A stretch of DNA of 64,000 bases, taken from contig CM043803.1 in the NCBI GenBank assembly GCA_023974075.1, forward strand, positions 682,001 to 746,000. Reading direction: 5' to 3'. The notes beneath the pieces are model-generated. The model worked only from the letters and a program-made list of their open reading frames with translations. It did no database searches and was not told where the DNA came from. The position numbers were made by a program, and so were the translations under genes. Of this stretch, positions 49,895-60,843 are shown piece after piece. Every line of letters starts with the position of its first letter. Positions within the stretch are counted from its first letter, which is position 1. The DNA is from Chaenocephalus aceratus. Lineage: Eukaryota; Chordata; Actinopteri; Perciformes; Channichthyidae.

Positions 49895-52267
49895 GAGACT
49901 TATTGTTTCCTCTCTACCAGCAAACCAGTGATATACAGCTTATTTTACAGGAAGAAGTTAATTCTTGTATTCTTGTATCTCATCAAATGACGTTCCGTGG
50001 TGTTGGGTTGGGTTGACTTGAAGCATGATGGGAACAAGCTACACAGTATCTCTGTTTACCGATTGATTGTACATATATAAATAAATATAATATAAACAGG
50101 GGGTTAAAGACACAATTATAAACCAAAAAAACACAAACCACACACTGTGAATCATATGGGCACATTCATCCATGTGATCAGCCAGTCATAGTCCACATTC
50201 CTACTATACCAGTATGCCTAGCACCTGTGCATTTTTATCAACTGCTGTTTGTGTCCAATTGTATATGAACATCATCATTTTGCTCTAATATCAATTTTTG
50301 TTTTCCTTTTCAAGTTAAGTGCATGGTATATTAGGACCATTGTTAATTTTTATAATTGTAGAGCCATTGGATTGGGGTAATGCTAAAATAAAACAATGTA
50401 ACATTTCTTTTAAATTCTCTGGGAATGAAGATTTTCAAAAACAATAAGAATTTAAATTTGGAAAAATCTGACTTTTTACCCTGAATATTACATTCCGTTT
50501 CCAAGAAAATAGTCAAGCTAAGTTGTTTATATTTTAATTTCATAGCCCAAAATTGTACACATCTTTCTTTAAGGGATTTCCTTTATATTGACGTTTTTGT
50601 GTTGTCTTCTTCTGTATTATCGCAATTCTCATGATACCCCCCTCTCAAGGCTTCATAATAAAACGTGTTTACCTACAATGGCACTAATACCCAATAGGAT
50701 TGTGAGCTCTGGTTCTGATGAAGTGTCAACAATGTTTAAGGTAACAGGAACTCACATGTTGCTGTGATGTGTCTTTTTCTAGTGTTGATCAGCTGAGTAG
50801 TGAAGCTGCATCATGAGTAATTGGATGTACAGTATATGGGGGTAATATAACGCCAAATTACACTACGGATGAAATGTTTTTAATTAAGCTGTCATGTTTT
50901 CTTTCCATAATGTCTATTTTAATAACAGTATAATGTGGATGCCAAATGTGTTACTGACATTTTAAATCGTTTTTGCTCAGAAAGAAGAAGAATTAACTTT
51001 TTCAAACTTATATTTTAATCAATTTCCCGACAGTGTGGCATGATGGGGGAATAATTACATGTTTTTGTCCAAAGTTATCTCATGGAAGGTGTTTAATTAT
51101 CACGCTGCTTCAAAGGGCATTTTGGTGTCATTTCACGCATTTTAAGCTTTTAGCATGTCATGTAGTGTGTAAAGCCCCAGTCCCAGCTCATCGCATATCA
51201 CCAGTTTGAAACACATTAATGCTGTTAATTCAAAGAAAACTACATGGTTATGTTGAGGCAACCAAACTAATTGTTCAGGTTTAGAAAAAAAAATCATGGT
51301 TTGTGTCAAAATGTTTGTATGTTACTTAAATTAAGTTATGCATAAGTAAGTAGTCAACGGTATTAACTCTGATTGATTTTGGGATTTGCATAAGAAATGT
51401 CTCCTGAGAAAGTCCTGCAGTTTGACCCGTCCATCCTCTCTATGCGGACTTTCATGCTCTTTGTGTCACTTTACTCGTAAAGAAGTTGCCTCTAAAAAGG
51501 CTTCGCCAACAAATGGCACGCGAAAGTCAGAAATGCACAGGAATAACAGGCGAAATCACTCAAGAAATTGACATGTGTTAAAGGACCAATTATCATTACC
51601 CAACCACTACGTTTCAAATTGGCTCAAAATACGCACGTAGAGGTATTTTTCTTTGGGCCCTCTATAGTCCATTGAGTAGTAAGATTGAAGAGGTTAAACT
51701 GGGGTTTGTGAGAAAAGTATCCTCAGAGGATGTTTCCTGGTCCAGTTCCAATTGTGTTAACGCTAACCTTTTATTTCTGCTGCAGAGTTTTACAAAGAGC
51801 TTGCTTAAGCGGCACATTTTCTGTTTATTCCAGTTCTTATTGAACTAATGCCCAGAGGGATTCTTCTGCACTTTCAATTGTCTATCTGCTTCAATCCTCT
51901 ATAGTTCTCTATCTACAGAGCAAACATTTCACACAAAATCACAGCTATTTGTAAAGAGAACTTGCTAAAAACATGAAGGTTCAAACACATAGAGCAGTCC
52001 TCTCAGACATAACTGGAGACAATCAAGCTTTGGTGGCAGGAGATTGCACACTTTTTAACGGTGTTGTGTTTTAAGTAAGAAGTGGAGTTACAATGCCTAT
52101 GATGTTAGTGAATTTTTACCAAAAAGAACATTTAAAATGTCAGAAATGAGCAGCAGTGGATGTTGGTGACACGGTAAAAAGCATCCGAAGATATTTAATG
52201 ACGTCTTCATAGTGATGTGGTACATTAAGTGGTAAAAACAGAATTACAATGAAGTTCACTCTGCATC
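49895..52267. other. Downstream intergenic stretch
   Basis: No exon, RNA gene or repeat with clear ends seen. AT-rich with scattered poly-T. Confidence 0.35.
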
Positions 52268-52740
52268 TCCAGAATGGATCTGGCCCTTCCTACATCCAGG
52301 ACATGGTTAAACCGTACACCTCAGCACGTGCACTCCGCTCTGCATCAACAAAACGGCTCGCTGTACCCTCGCTGCGAGGGGACCCAAGTTCCCATCAGCA
52401 AAACACGTGGGTTTGCTATCCTGGCTCCAAAATGGTGGAATGAGCTCCCCATTGAAATCAGGACAGCAGATAGCTTACACACCTTCCGGCGCAGACTGAA
52501 AACTCATCTCTTTCGACTCCACTTCGAGCGATAGAACTATTAACAAAGCACTTATATACTAATAAAGGGCTGGCTTATCTAAAGCCAGTTGAGTAGCACT
52601 TGAAATGTTTTTGCTCTATGAAGCCTGATGTACTTATATGATTCTGTTTTCTTCAAGTTTGTATTTTGTTGGTCGAACGCACTTATTGTAAGTCGCTTTG
52701 GATAAAAGCGTCAGCTAAATGCAATGTAATGTAATGTAAT
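52268..52740 (+). mobile_element. LINE 3' end (L2-type), frameshifted
   Basis: Two overlapping frames together give the end of a LINE ORF2: SGPSYIQDMVKPYTSARALR, then after a frameshift near 52380, FAILAPKWWNELPIEIRTAD and TFRRRLKTHLFRLHFER-stop. The 3' UTR contains aagtcgctttggataaaagc and ends in an aatgtaatgtaatgtaatg tail. A minus-strand relative lies in 54491-55428. Confidence 0.85.
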
Positions 52741-53060
52741 GTTCACATTCTTATTTATTGTTATTTATTTTCAATATTATTATTTTCATACTGGAAAAGA
52801 TGTGAAGAGATAATAAACTGTTTGACTGAATGAAATATTCAACAATGTGAAGTCAAGTTGTATTTATATAGCACAAGACCCATATACACATTCAGCTAGT
52901 GTTATGGGGTACCGCTTTTTTTTAACACACTTAAAAGGCTCAGATTCACTGTGGCATTTGTCTCCACGGTCCCCTGAGACAAAACCAAACAAGGAATGCA
53001 TCTTGAGCATCGTGTGATCCTTTTAAGCCCTGTGTGTGTGTGGTTGTGTGTAATATTGTG

Positions 53061-53065
<5 letters not shown>

Positions 53066-53103
<38 letters not shown>

Positions 53104-53104
53104 G

Positions 53105-53156
<52 letters not shown>

Positions 53157-53182
53157 TGGTGTGTGTGTGTGTGTGTGTGTGC
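53066..53182. repeat. (TG)n(CGTG)n(TG)n microsatellite
   Basis: TG repeat, then about 13 CGTG units, then TG repeat again. Same composition as 8311-8468. The Cys-Val and His-Thr frames through it are artefacts. Confidence 0.97.
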
Positions 53183-53219
53183 ACACAAGGGTGTCTCAGA
53201 GGGTATTTGAGTGCAATTT

Positions 53220-53340
53220 TGAGTTATTTGCACTTTCAGTATTTCCATTTTCTACTTCACTACAATTCAAAGGAATATATTTCTCTTTTTACTTCACTAC
53301 ATTTATTTTTAACAGATTTAGCTTTAAAAATTCAGACTAG
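53220..53340. repeat. Dispersed teleost repeat fragment
   Basis: attttctacttcactacaat, tttttacttcactacattta and similar sequence also occur at 33520-33640 (ctactccactacaattcaga), 61870-61960 and 63200-63330. No coding content. Confidence 0.55.
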
Positions 53341-53433
53341 AAATATAAACCAATTAATATATAATGTATTATTATCGAAGCTAGTATAAGGTAATTAAAG
53401 TTAGCTCCACCTCTTTCAGCATAAACTGATGAA

Positions 53434-53438
<5 letters not shown>

Positions 53439-53480
<42 letters not shown>

Positions 53481-53487
53481 TAATAAC

Positions 53488-53524
<37 letters not shown>

Positions 53525-53525
53525 G
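53439..53525. repeat. (AAT)n microsatellite
   Basis: About 28 AAT units with two AAC interruptions. The poly-leucine minus-strand frame through it is an artefact. Confidence 0.97.
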
Positions 53526-53714
53526 CAATCCAGCGATACTATATTCATTTGTTTGAAAGGGATTATTTTGTATAGTATTTTTACTTTTATTGGCAAGTAT
53601 ACGTTAAAACTTTTGTACTTTTATTTAAAGATCCCAAATTGTTAAAAGATGTTCATGTTTATATAAAGCCGGTCTAAGTGTGATGTAAATACTTGGTATA
53701 AGTATATCGAAATA

Positions 53715-54234
53715 TTAAAGGTCCCCTATTATACTGTTTTTCATCAATATATTATAGTTCTCAGATATATACAAAGCATTTCTCTGAAGTGTTTGGCTCC
53801 AAACACCAAACAGATCATTGCAGCATCCCATAATCCCCTCTGTTTCAGCCCTGTTTCAAAAGTGCTGATTCTCTGTCTGTTACTTTAGATGAAAATAAGG
53901 AGCCACTCCCCACGCCCCTCTGAGAGAGATTTGGTTTCAAAGAACACAATGGTGCTCTAGGAGGAGATTCAGGTGATAAGGTGGTGGGAGGGGGGGGGGG
54001 TTACCTTGGTTGGTTATTGGCTAATGGTTACACAAGCCAAACATTTGTTATGACATCATAAAGTGGCCAAAATCTGATCAGCTCGTTTTCAGACAGGTTT
54101 TTACATAAATGGATCAGGAAAAAAATTGTGAATATTTTTTCCTGAAACTTTCAGAATCTCCAGAGGGACTACATGTTGATGTAAAAAATACTTGAAAACG
54201 TGGATTTTGCATAATAGGTAGTCCCCTTTAAATT
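53715..54234. mobile_element. Family B inverted-repeat element, about 520 bp
   Basis: Ends ttaaaggtcccctattatac and gcataataggtagtcccctt are inverted repeats related to 47769-48285. It contains a G run at 53991-54000 and gttatgacatcataaagtgg. Non-coding. Confidence 0.8.
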
Positions 54235-54490
54235 AACAAAGACACCAAATGCAAGCGGCATATTAAGGAACCATGTCTTTTAACAATCCGTCAGGACTTC
54301 AATACGACGGAGTATTAGGGCCACACTTAGAAAAAAAAAACTGAGGTTTCGAGAATAAAGTCGTAATAATACGAGAATAAAGTAATAATTACGAGATTAA
54401 AGTCGTAGTTTCATAAGTGACTTGAGCAGCGGACTTGGAGGAGATTGTCTCCTTTCTGCAGGAGGAAATGGCTGGTTCTGGTCGACTACA

Positions 54491-55428
54491 TTACATTACA
54501 TTTAGCTGACGCTTTTCTCCAAAGCGACTTACAGTAACGGTACGTCCACACAGCAGCTTCAGAAGCAACTTCCAACGCTTCTCTGCCCATTGACTTTGAA
54601 TGGGGATGACGTCACTTTGCCTCGCATAAGAACTGCATTGTGGGGGAGCGAAGCGAAGATTTCCAGGATGTCCAGGATCTCCAGGATTCAAAAGTTGAGC
54701 AATGTTCAACTTTTGAAGCTGAGCTGGAAGCGCCAGCCAATCAAACACGTTTATGCAAATCTGTTAGTAGAAGCGCTAGCCAATCAAACCGCGTGTAAGC
54801 AGGGAGAACCAGACCGCAGTTCATTTCCTCATATTCCAAACGAGAAATTACGGTAGCAAATCACCCGGTTCTTTACGACCAGAACTATTAACGGGATACA
54901 AACCGGAGGAACCAGACATGGAGGGAGGTGGCAGAGACAGTGGGTGAAACTGGTAGGTTTTCGCCTGTTTGGGGAGTTTATATATATATATATATTGCTC
55001 GCATAAAATCCCCGGGGTTTTTTGCTTTGTATGTCGGGGGCGGGAGATTCATGTGATTGGTTGTTGGTCGCATTGCTCGCAAAAAATCCCCAAGCTGTCA
55101 GACACGCCCAGCTCCAAGATTTTCAAGATTTTTGAAAAGCTGCTGTGTGGACGTACCGTAAGTGCATTCGACCAACAAAATACAAACTTGAAGAAAGCAG
55201 AAATCCTATAAGTACATCAGGTTTCATAGAGCTAAAACATTTCAAGTGCTACTCAACTGGCTTTAGATAAGCCAGTCCTTTGTTAGTATATACGTGCTTT
55301 GTTAGCAGTTCTTTGTTAGTAATTCTATCACTCGAAGTGGAGTCGAAAGAGATGAGTTTTCAGTCTGCGCCGGAAGATGTGTAAGCTTTCTGCTGTCCTG
55401 ATTTCAATGGGGAGCTCATTCCGATTCC
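54491..55428 (-). mobile_element. LINE 3' end inserted in the outer element
   Basis: The tail tacattacatttagctgacg is at 54491. The body at 55162-55428 is the reverse complement of 52440-52690 (gagatgagttttcagtctgc, ggggagctcattccgattcc). A 6-bp flank, actaca, lies at 54485-54490 and 55429-55434. It is split by the Harbinger-like element. Confidence 0.85.
54538..55158. mobile_element. PIF/Harbinger-like element, 621 bp, inside the LINE tail
   Basis: Ends cggtacgtccacacagcagc and gctgctgtgtggacgtaccg form 20-bp perfect inverted repeats, with 3-bp duplications TAA (54535-54537 and 55159-55161). Removing it restores gcgacttacagtaagtgcat, as in the LINE at 52680 (reverse). Same family as 18037-19347. 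Confidence 0.93.
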
Positions 55429-55803
55429 ACTACAAGGCTATCGTTCGACTCCTTCTGGATCCAAAGCCTTGATTACAAGTCTCATCGTTTCTTGTGAAAC
55501 AACAAATCCCCTTTGAACAGCTCGTAGATGTAACCAACGCCTTGTAGTCGGCCAGAACCAGCATCATCCTGCAGAAAGGAGACAATCTCCTCGAGATTCT
55601 CGAAATAATAGACAGTTTATTGCACAACCTTTTCAAAGTTCTAATACTTATGATAATCTGATGCTGATGTGCCAAAAGATCTCGTAATTATGACTTTATT
55701 CTCGTAACATTACGATTTTATTCTTGTAATATTACGACTTTATTCTCGAAATCTCTCCGTTTTTTTTTCTAAGTGTGGCCCTAATACTCCGTCATACTTC
55801 AAT

Positions 55804-56260
55804 AATGTTGGAACATGACGTTTGTTTTTTTAGAGCTAGCTTGTTAGCCAGCTTGTGAGCTACTAGCCAGCTCTGAATAACCGAACTGCATGTTTCAAAA
55901 GCGCTCCAAGATTACGAACGGATTACAAGTACGTTTATAAAATAGCTAGCTAGCTAGCTACATTTTCTCTTACACCTATTAGCTATAGCCAACATTTTCA
56001 AAAAAATGTACTCAGGCATACTGTGTTTAGAGTCGGTGAGGTCCTGATAATTTATTCCGGTAAATTACTCTGACCTACTAATTGACCTGACCGAAGTTAC
56101 TGAGTCTATGTAAGTTTACTGCTTGGCTCAGATCCACCAACGTCAGCAAGGTCTCACCTCTATTAACTCCCCGAAGAACCAGGTTCAATTAACTGCTGTT
56201 TCTATTCAGACAACTCTTTTTAATCTGTTTAAGCGATCCCGAAGGACTTTGATATCAGTA
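55804..56260. other. Intergenic stretch
   Basis: A short gctagctagctagc run at about 55946. Otherwise no feature recognised. Confidence 0.35.
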
Positions 56261-56268
56261 AATGAGGT

Positions 56269-56856
56269 GTGTTTCTACCTAAGTGTGTGTGGCAGGGTGC
56301 AGTCTTACCTTTGAAGCAGGAGAGGAGAGCACAGATTTTCTTTTTAGTTGTCCCAATCCAAAAGGTGAGATCAGTTTATTTGAAGAAAAATAGGTCCAAA
56401 CTAATACAGAGTCTTTACCTTTTAACACATTATAATCATACAAAAGATATCATGCTGGGGTTATATTTTTTATCTAAAACCTTAATTCATATTCATTTTA
56501 TTCCCGTGCGTTCTAATAATGCCTTCCGGATATACCTAAATAATACTATTAGATCTAAGCTTCCCGTACGTCCGAATAACGTCTTCCAGGTAGATCTGAA
56601 TAGTCTTATTCATTTGATTCCTGTACGTTCTAACAACGCCTTCCAGGTCGATCTGAATAGTCTTATTCATTTGATTCCTGTACGTTCTAACAACGCCTTC
56701 CAGGTCGATCTAAATAATACTATTAGATCTAAGCTTCCCGTACGTCCGAATAACGTCTTCCAGGTTGATCTCAATAGTCTTATTTCTTTGATTCCTGTAC
56801 GTTCTAATAACGTCTTCCAGGTATATCTTACCGAGAGCCATCTAACCCAGCTCTGA
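56269..56856 (+). other. 195-codon open frame over a 57/60-bp minisatellite
   Basis: The frame starts MFLPKCVWQGAVLPLKQERR and ends TESHLTQL. From residue about 78 it is six repeats of IPVRSNNAFQVDLNSLIHL type, alternating with LPVRPNNVFQVDLNNTIRSK. It is probably a repeat-driven frame within a larger repetitive element and not a demonstrated gene. No signal peptide, membrane segment or known domain. Confidence 0.35.
56503..56835. repeat. Minisatellite, 57/60-bp units, six copies
   Basis: Unit starts (cc[ct]gt[ag]cgt) are at 56503, 56563, 56620, 56677, 56737 and 56794, so spacings are 60, 57, 57, 60 and 57 bp. All are multiples of three, so one frame stays open. Two unit types differ in the stretch aatactattagatctaagct versus agtcttattcatttgattc. 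Confidence 0.9.
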
Positions 56857-57039
56857 GGGCCAGAGCTTACCGGGAGAGAGTATACCCAGATAGCAAAATA
56901 TGATTGAAATCAATGTTGAAATATGGTTAGGCAGAAATATTGAATCCATGTTGAAACCCGGACATTGAAATTAAACAGAAAGCGCAAATTGTTTTAATGT
57001 TGAATAAACGTTGGACTTTCAACCATAACTGACATATAA

Positions 57040-57385
57040 TCAATGTTGATTCAACCATCATCTAAATAGGAATCTACACGCACATTTTTGGTTGATTTGA
57101 CATTGAATCAATGTTAGGAATCAACATTGATTCAACCATCTTCCAAATGGGAATCTACATGTAAATTGTAGTTGATTTTATATTGAATCAGTGTTAGGAA
57201 TCAACATTGATTCAACCATCATCCAAATGGGAATCTACATATACATTTTAGTTGATTTTATATTGAATCAATGTTAGGAATCAACATTGATTCAACCATC
57301 TTCCAAATGGGAATCTACATGTAAATTGTAGTTGATTTTATATTGAATCAGTGTTAGGAATCAATATTGATTCAACCATCATCTA
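57040..57385. repeat. 80-bp tandem subterminal repeat
   Basis: The module tcaacattgattcaaccatc begins at 57040 (variant), 57121, 57201, 57281 and 57361, giving an 80-bp period. Each unit contains a hairpin, gaatcaatgtt-aggaatc-aacattgattc. Similar modules reappear at 60665-60830 near the other end of the element. Confidence 0.9.
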
Positions 57386-57989
57386 AATGTAAAACTTACT
57401 TTAAAATATTCAACTTTTCTAAGCATACTGTAACACATTAAAAAAGGGAATGTTTTTCACCAGTGAGTTTTCTGCGTATAGGTCTACATCTTAACAGACC
57501 ATTAACAAGTGCAACATCAATACTGTACTGAATGAAGTGGTCCAAACTTGTAAACACACACTACACCATGTATTGTTGGCAGACGGTTGTATTAGCTTGT
57601 TCAAAATTACCTTGAATTACCATATTTCCAAAAATGTGTGAAATCAAACTAAAAATGACAGAAAACATGATTTTAATATTCAAATTTATTTTTTGAAAAC
57701 AGGCAGCAATGCGTCCCTGAGCAAGACTCTTAGCCCGTTATTGCTCCCCAAACGAAGTGACACAAGATACCCCCATAAAAAAGAGGGTGTTTAAGAACCA
57801 TTGGTGCAACTCCAAACAAGAACAGCCTGTAACACTGTAATACAAATATAGTAAGATAGCAATAAAATAAAGCAGTATTTTACATCGAAATAGAATGCAA
57901 TAAATTATAGAATATAAAATATGTGCAGTAAGCAATATTTAAACATTGCATTATTTACCATCCTGTGATCTCCATTATGTAATGCATAG

Positions 57990-58420
57990 AGTCTGCGTTG
58001 TGGCTGAGGTAAAGTGTCAGTGGGGGGGAGCGGGCCTTGTTGAGGTGGCGAGAGGTTCTGGTCCTGATGGAGAGAGGTTCTGGTCCTGATGGAGAGAGGT
58101 TCTGGTCCTGATGGAGAGAGCTTGACAGACTGGTGACTGGAGGTGCAGCTGTTGGTGTACAGGGAGAAGAGCAGAGGGGAAAGAACGCAGCCTTGAGGGG
58201 AACCGATGCTGATGGTCCGGGAGTCAGAGAGGTGTTTCCCCAGCCTCACGTGCTGCTTCCTGTCAGACAGGAAGTCTGTGATCCACCTGCAGGTGGAGTC
58301 GGGCACGCGCAGCTGGGAGAACTTGTACTGCAGCAGAGCCGGGATGATGGTGTTGAAGGCGGAGCTGAAGACCACAAACAGGATCCTGGCGTAGGTTCCT
58401 GCTGTGTCCAGGTGCTGGAG
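57990..58420 (-). pseudogene. Decayed LINE reverse-transcriptase fragment
   Basis: On the minus strand: FSSAFNTIIPALLQYKFSQL, CRWITDFLSDRKQHVRLGKH and GSPQGCVLSPLLFSLYTNSC. These match motif A through motif B of a fish non-LTR reverse transcriptase. The motif A aspartate is replaced: codons read FVVFSSAFNTI where FVDFSSAFNTI is expected. The YADD/FADD box is missing; the frame instead runs into a short tandem repeat. No activity is possible. Confidence 0.85.
58044..58122. repeat. 22-bp tandem repeat
   Basis: agaggttctggtcctgatgg with spacer gag recurs three times in a row (gagaggttctggtcctgatg...). It lies where the catalytic box of the adjacent reverse transcriptase should be. Confidence 0.85.
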
Positions 58421-58435
58421 GAGGAAGTGAAGTGA

Positions 58436-60640
58436 TCACTATTAGTAAACCATAATGATGGATGTTATTATCAGCAGCTGCCAAAAGATCCCCTACATCT
58501 TGTATGATGGACCTTTGAAGCAGGGTTACACAAAACACAAAAAAAAATTGTAAAACAGTTATTGAGAGCATCCCAAGGGCATTGATCCTATGCTAAACCT
58601 TCCAGAACACCAACTTTCTAATACCTTAGAAACGACAACTAGCCGTTGGCACGAATGTAATGCTTCAGCTTCCTACAACTTTAAAGCTGTGTGGACGTGG
58701 CTCTATGAAGAGTCGTTCATATTTTTCTCATTATTTCATAAGTTTAGAAGGGGGTAACAACTGTTTACCTTTTGTTGATTTTACCTTGAGCCAAACTTGT
58801 GCGACTTGTTTCTGAAATCCCTTTCTCTTAAAGTGAATACATAAAATAAAAAGACAGTGGCGCTTACCCTAAAACTAACTACTGGATAGGGTTAACCCTA
58901 ACCCATATATATTTTTGTATTATTAAAAAATATATATATATATAGCACCAAATTGCAAATAATCTATATCCACGGTTACTTTTCACATTGAACATGAGCT
59001 CTTTTATTAAATAAACTAAACGCTTTCATTTTAAGTTGAGTTTAGTGTTTTTGACCCTAAGAAACACTGATGCATTAATTAATAACAATAATCCACAGCT
59101 CCTCTCTCTGCTCCAGAGGATTTAAAGAATATATCAGCAGTAAACCTTGGGGAAACACTGACATTCAATATTATGTTAGAGACAAGTTAGTTATTACTCA
59201 CATATAAAAGTATTTTCATCTGCAAGATGGAGAATAGCGGGGTGCTGCTGGAGAGACTGATGAGGAGTCACCGGCTGGCTTCAGCAGCTTTCCACACAAA
59301 GCCATCACATGTTCTGTTCCATAGTCTTCACTGTCCACTGTGCTCTGTCAAAACAGTGAACATCACAGCTGTCATGGTAACCCTTTGTTACACAACATAC
59401 AACCAACATGCGTCAAAAGTGACCCAAATTAGTTTAAATTGTAAATATCATTGCAAATAAATTACCTCCAGGAATTCCTCATTAACCTGTTTTTGATCAA
59501 CACCAATTTTCATTTTAACTTTCTTACATTTTTTTAATAAAAATCATGTTTGTATCACTACACTTCTAAGGCACAACATGGGTAAAAAAATTATTATTTC
59601 CTTTGTTATTCCTAGTGTTTCTTTAAATACATTGTTTTTGATTACCACAAATCATGATTTTAATTCTCCAGTTCTAATTGATGAACTAAAATAGTTTATG
59701 CCAAGTGTGATACAAATGCAAACAAATAAAGATACTTTAATGATAATTTTGTTAAAAATAATCATTTTAGCAGACCAAGCATGTATGATGTAGTAATACA
59801 ACAACTATTTTAGTTCACACAGTGTGACATTAGCTAGTCATGTTAGCTTGTAATATATAGAGCAGAACTAACTAGCAAGTTAGCCAAACGTTAGTGGTTA
59901 GCAGTTTATGCTATGATAGCTGTTGGCTACTGAACATTAACAAACTGGATTCCGCTATAAGAAAGCTGTGAAACTTTACAATAAGATTGGCGACAACACT
60001 GTGACACCCTGTTGCACGTTATGTATAATCGTCCAGCGTTGGAGACGAGAGGGTGGGCGGCAGCACTGCAATAAGCTGTAAGCTAACGTTAGCAGCCACC
60101 GATTGTCCCGCCGGTGGGACATCTTGCAAGAAAACAACATATCAGGACTTCTAAACAACCTATTAATGATGCTTACCCACTTAACGGGAATAAACTCAGC
60201 TAACTGACGATATTAACCATTTTTAACTAAACGAAACACAAGTCTAACAGCTAACGGGGCTAACGCTACTTTAGCACATAACTGGCAAAAGCGATCTTTT
60301 TTACTTCATGCTATCTGCACAAACGTATCATATGAAAGCTGAGATTCCACAGATTCCCTTAAAATATATGTCTCATCACTCAAAACTCACTGAACTAGAA
60401 GAAGAAACGTAACCTTAAATACAGAATTAAACATTCACAAACTAAGGATTATCTAAATACATGTCTAAATAACTCCATTAAAGTTGCAGGACTCACCAGA
60501 TCTCAAGTCTTCTGTTCTCTGTTGACGTCCCCGATGCCCATATTTAACGTGTAGATGTAAACCTATCCCGATATTAGTCCATAAACTTGTGAGCAGATAT
60601 ACAGACGTAGTACCCCCCTCCCTCCCCCATCGAGAAAAAA
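58436..60640. other. Interior of the 56884-60843 element or host sequence
   Basis: No transposase-like frame, exon or RNA gene seen. A TA run is at 58926-58944. 60000-60120 is somewhat GC-richer. Confidence 0.35.
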
Positions 60641-60843
60641 GAAAAGAAAAGGCAAACAGCATAGATTCAACATTGATTCAATGTTGGCATTTCAATCATT
60701 AAATTCGACCACAATACAACGTTGATTCAATGACATCTTTTCAACATTTAAGGTTGATCCACCATCAATCTTCAACCTTAACCAAAATCAACATTTTTGA
60801 CCATAATTCAACGTTGATTTTAACATCTTTTGCTATCTGGGTA

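Larger units (their letters stand above)
54304..55795. mobile_element. Outer inverted-repeat element of a four-level nest
   Basis: The left end acgacggagtattagggcca and the right end ggccctaatactccgtcat are inverted repeats continuing into aaaaaaaa and gagaataaagtcgtaat blocks. Flanked by perfect 8-bp duplications, acttcaat (54296-54303 and 55796-55803). Inner arms ggagattgtctcctttctgc and gcagaaaggagacaatctcc also pair. A LINE sits in the middle. Confidence 0.88.
56884..60843. mobile_element. About 4-kb element with cccagatagcaaaa terminal inverted repeats
   Basis: The left end cccagatagcaaaatatgat and the right end acatcttttgctatctggg are inverted. Subterminal zones on both sides are full of ttgattcaa/ttgaatcaa modules. 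A TA dinucleotide adjoins each end, so the target duplication may be TA, but this is weak. The interior has no transposase frame, but carries a decayed LINE reverse transcriptase (57990-58420) and unassigned sequence. Probably non-autonomous. Confidence 0.7.

Noticed and set aside
52902..53528. Open frames rich in His-Thr, Cys-Val and poly-Leu
   Set aside because: Microsatellite artefacts of the CGTG and AAT arrays.
56503..57385. Regular tandem repeats as a CRISPR array
   Set aside because: Units are adjacent without unique spacers, and the context is a vertebrate genome; they are a minisatellite and subterminal transposon repeats.
58133..58435. Plus-strand 100-codon frame rich in Gly and Glu
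   Set aside because: It is the antisense of the reverse-transcriptase fragment.
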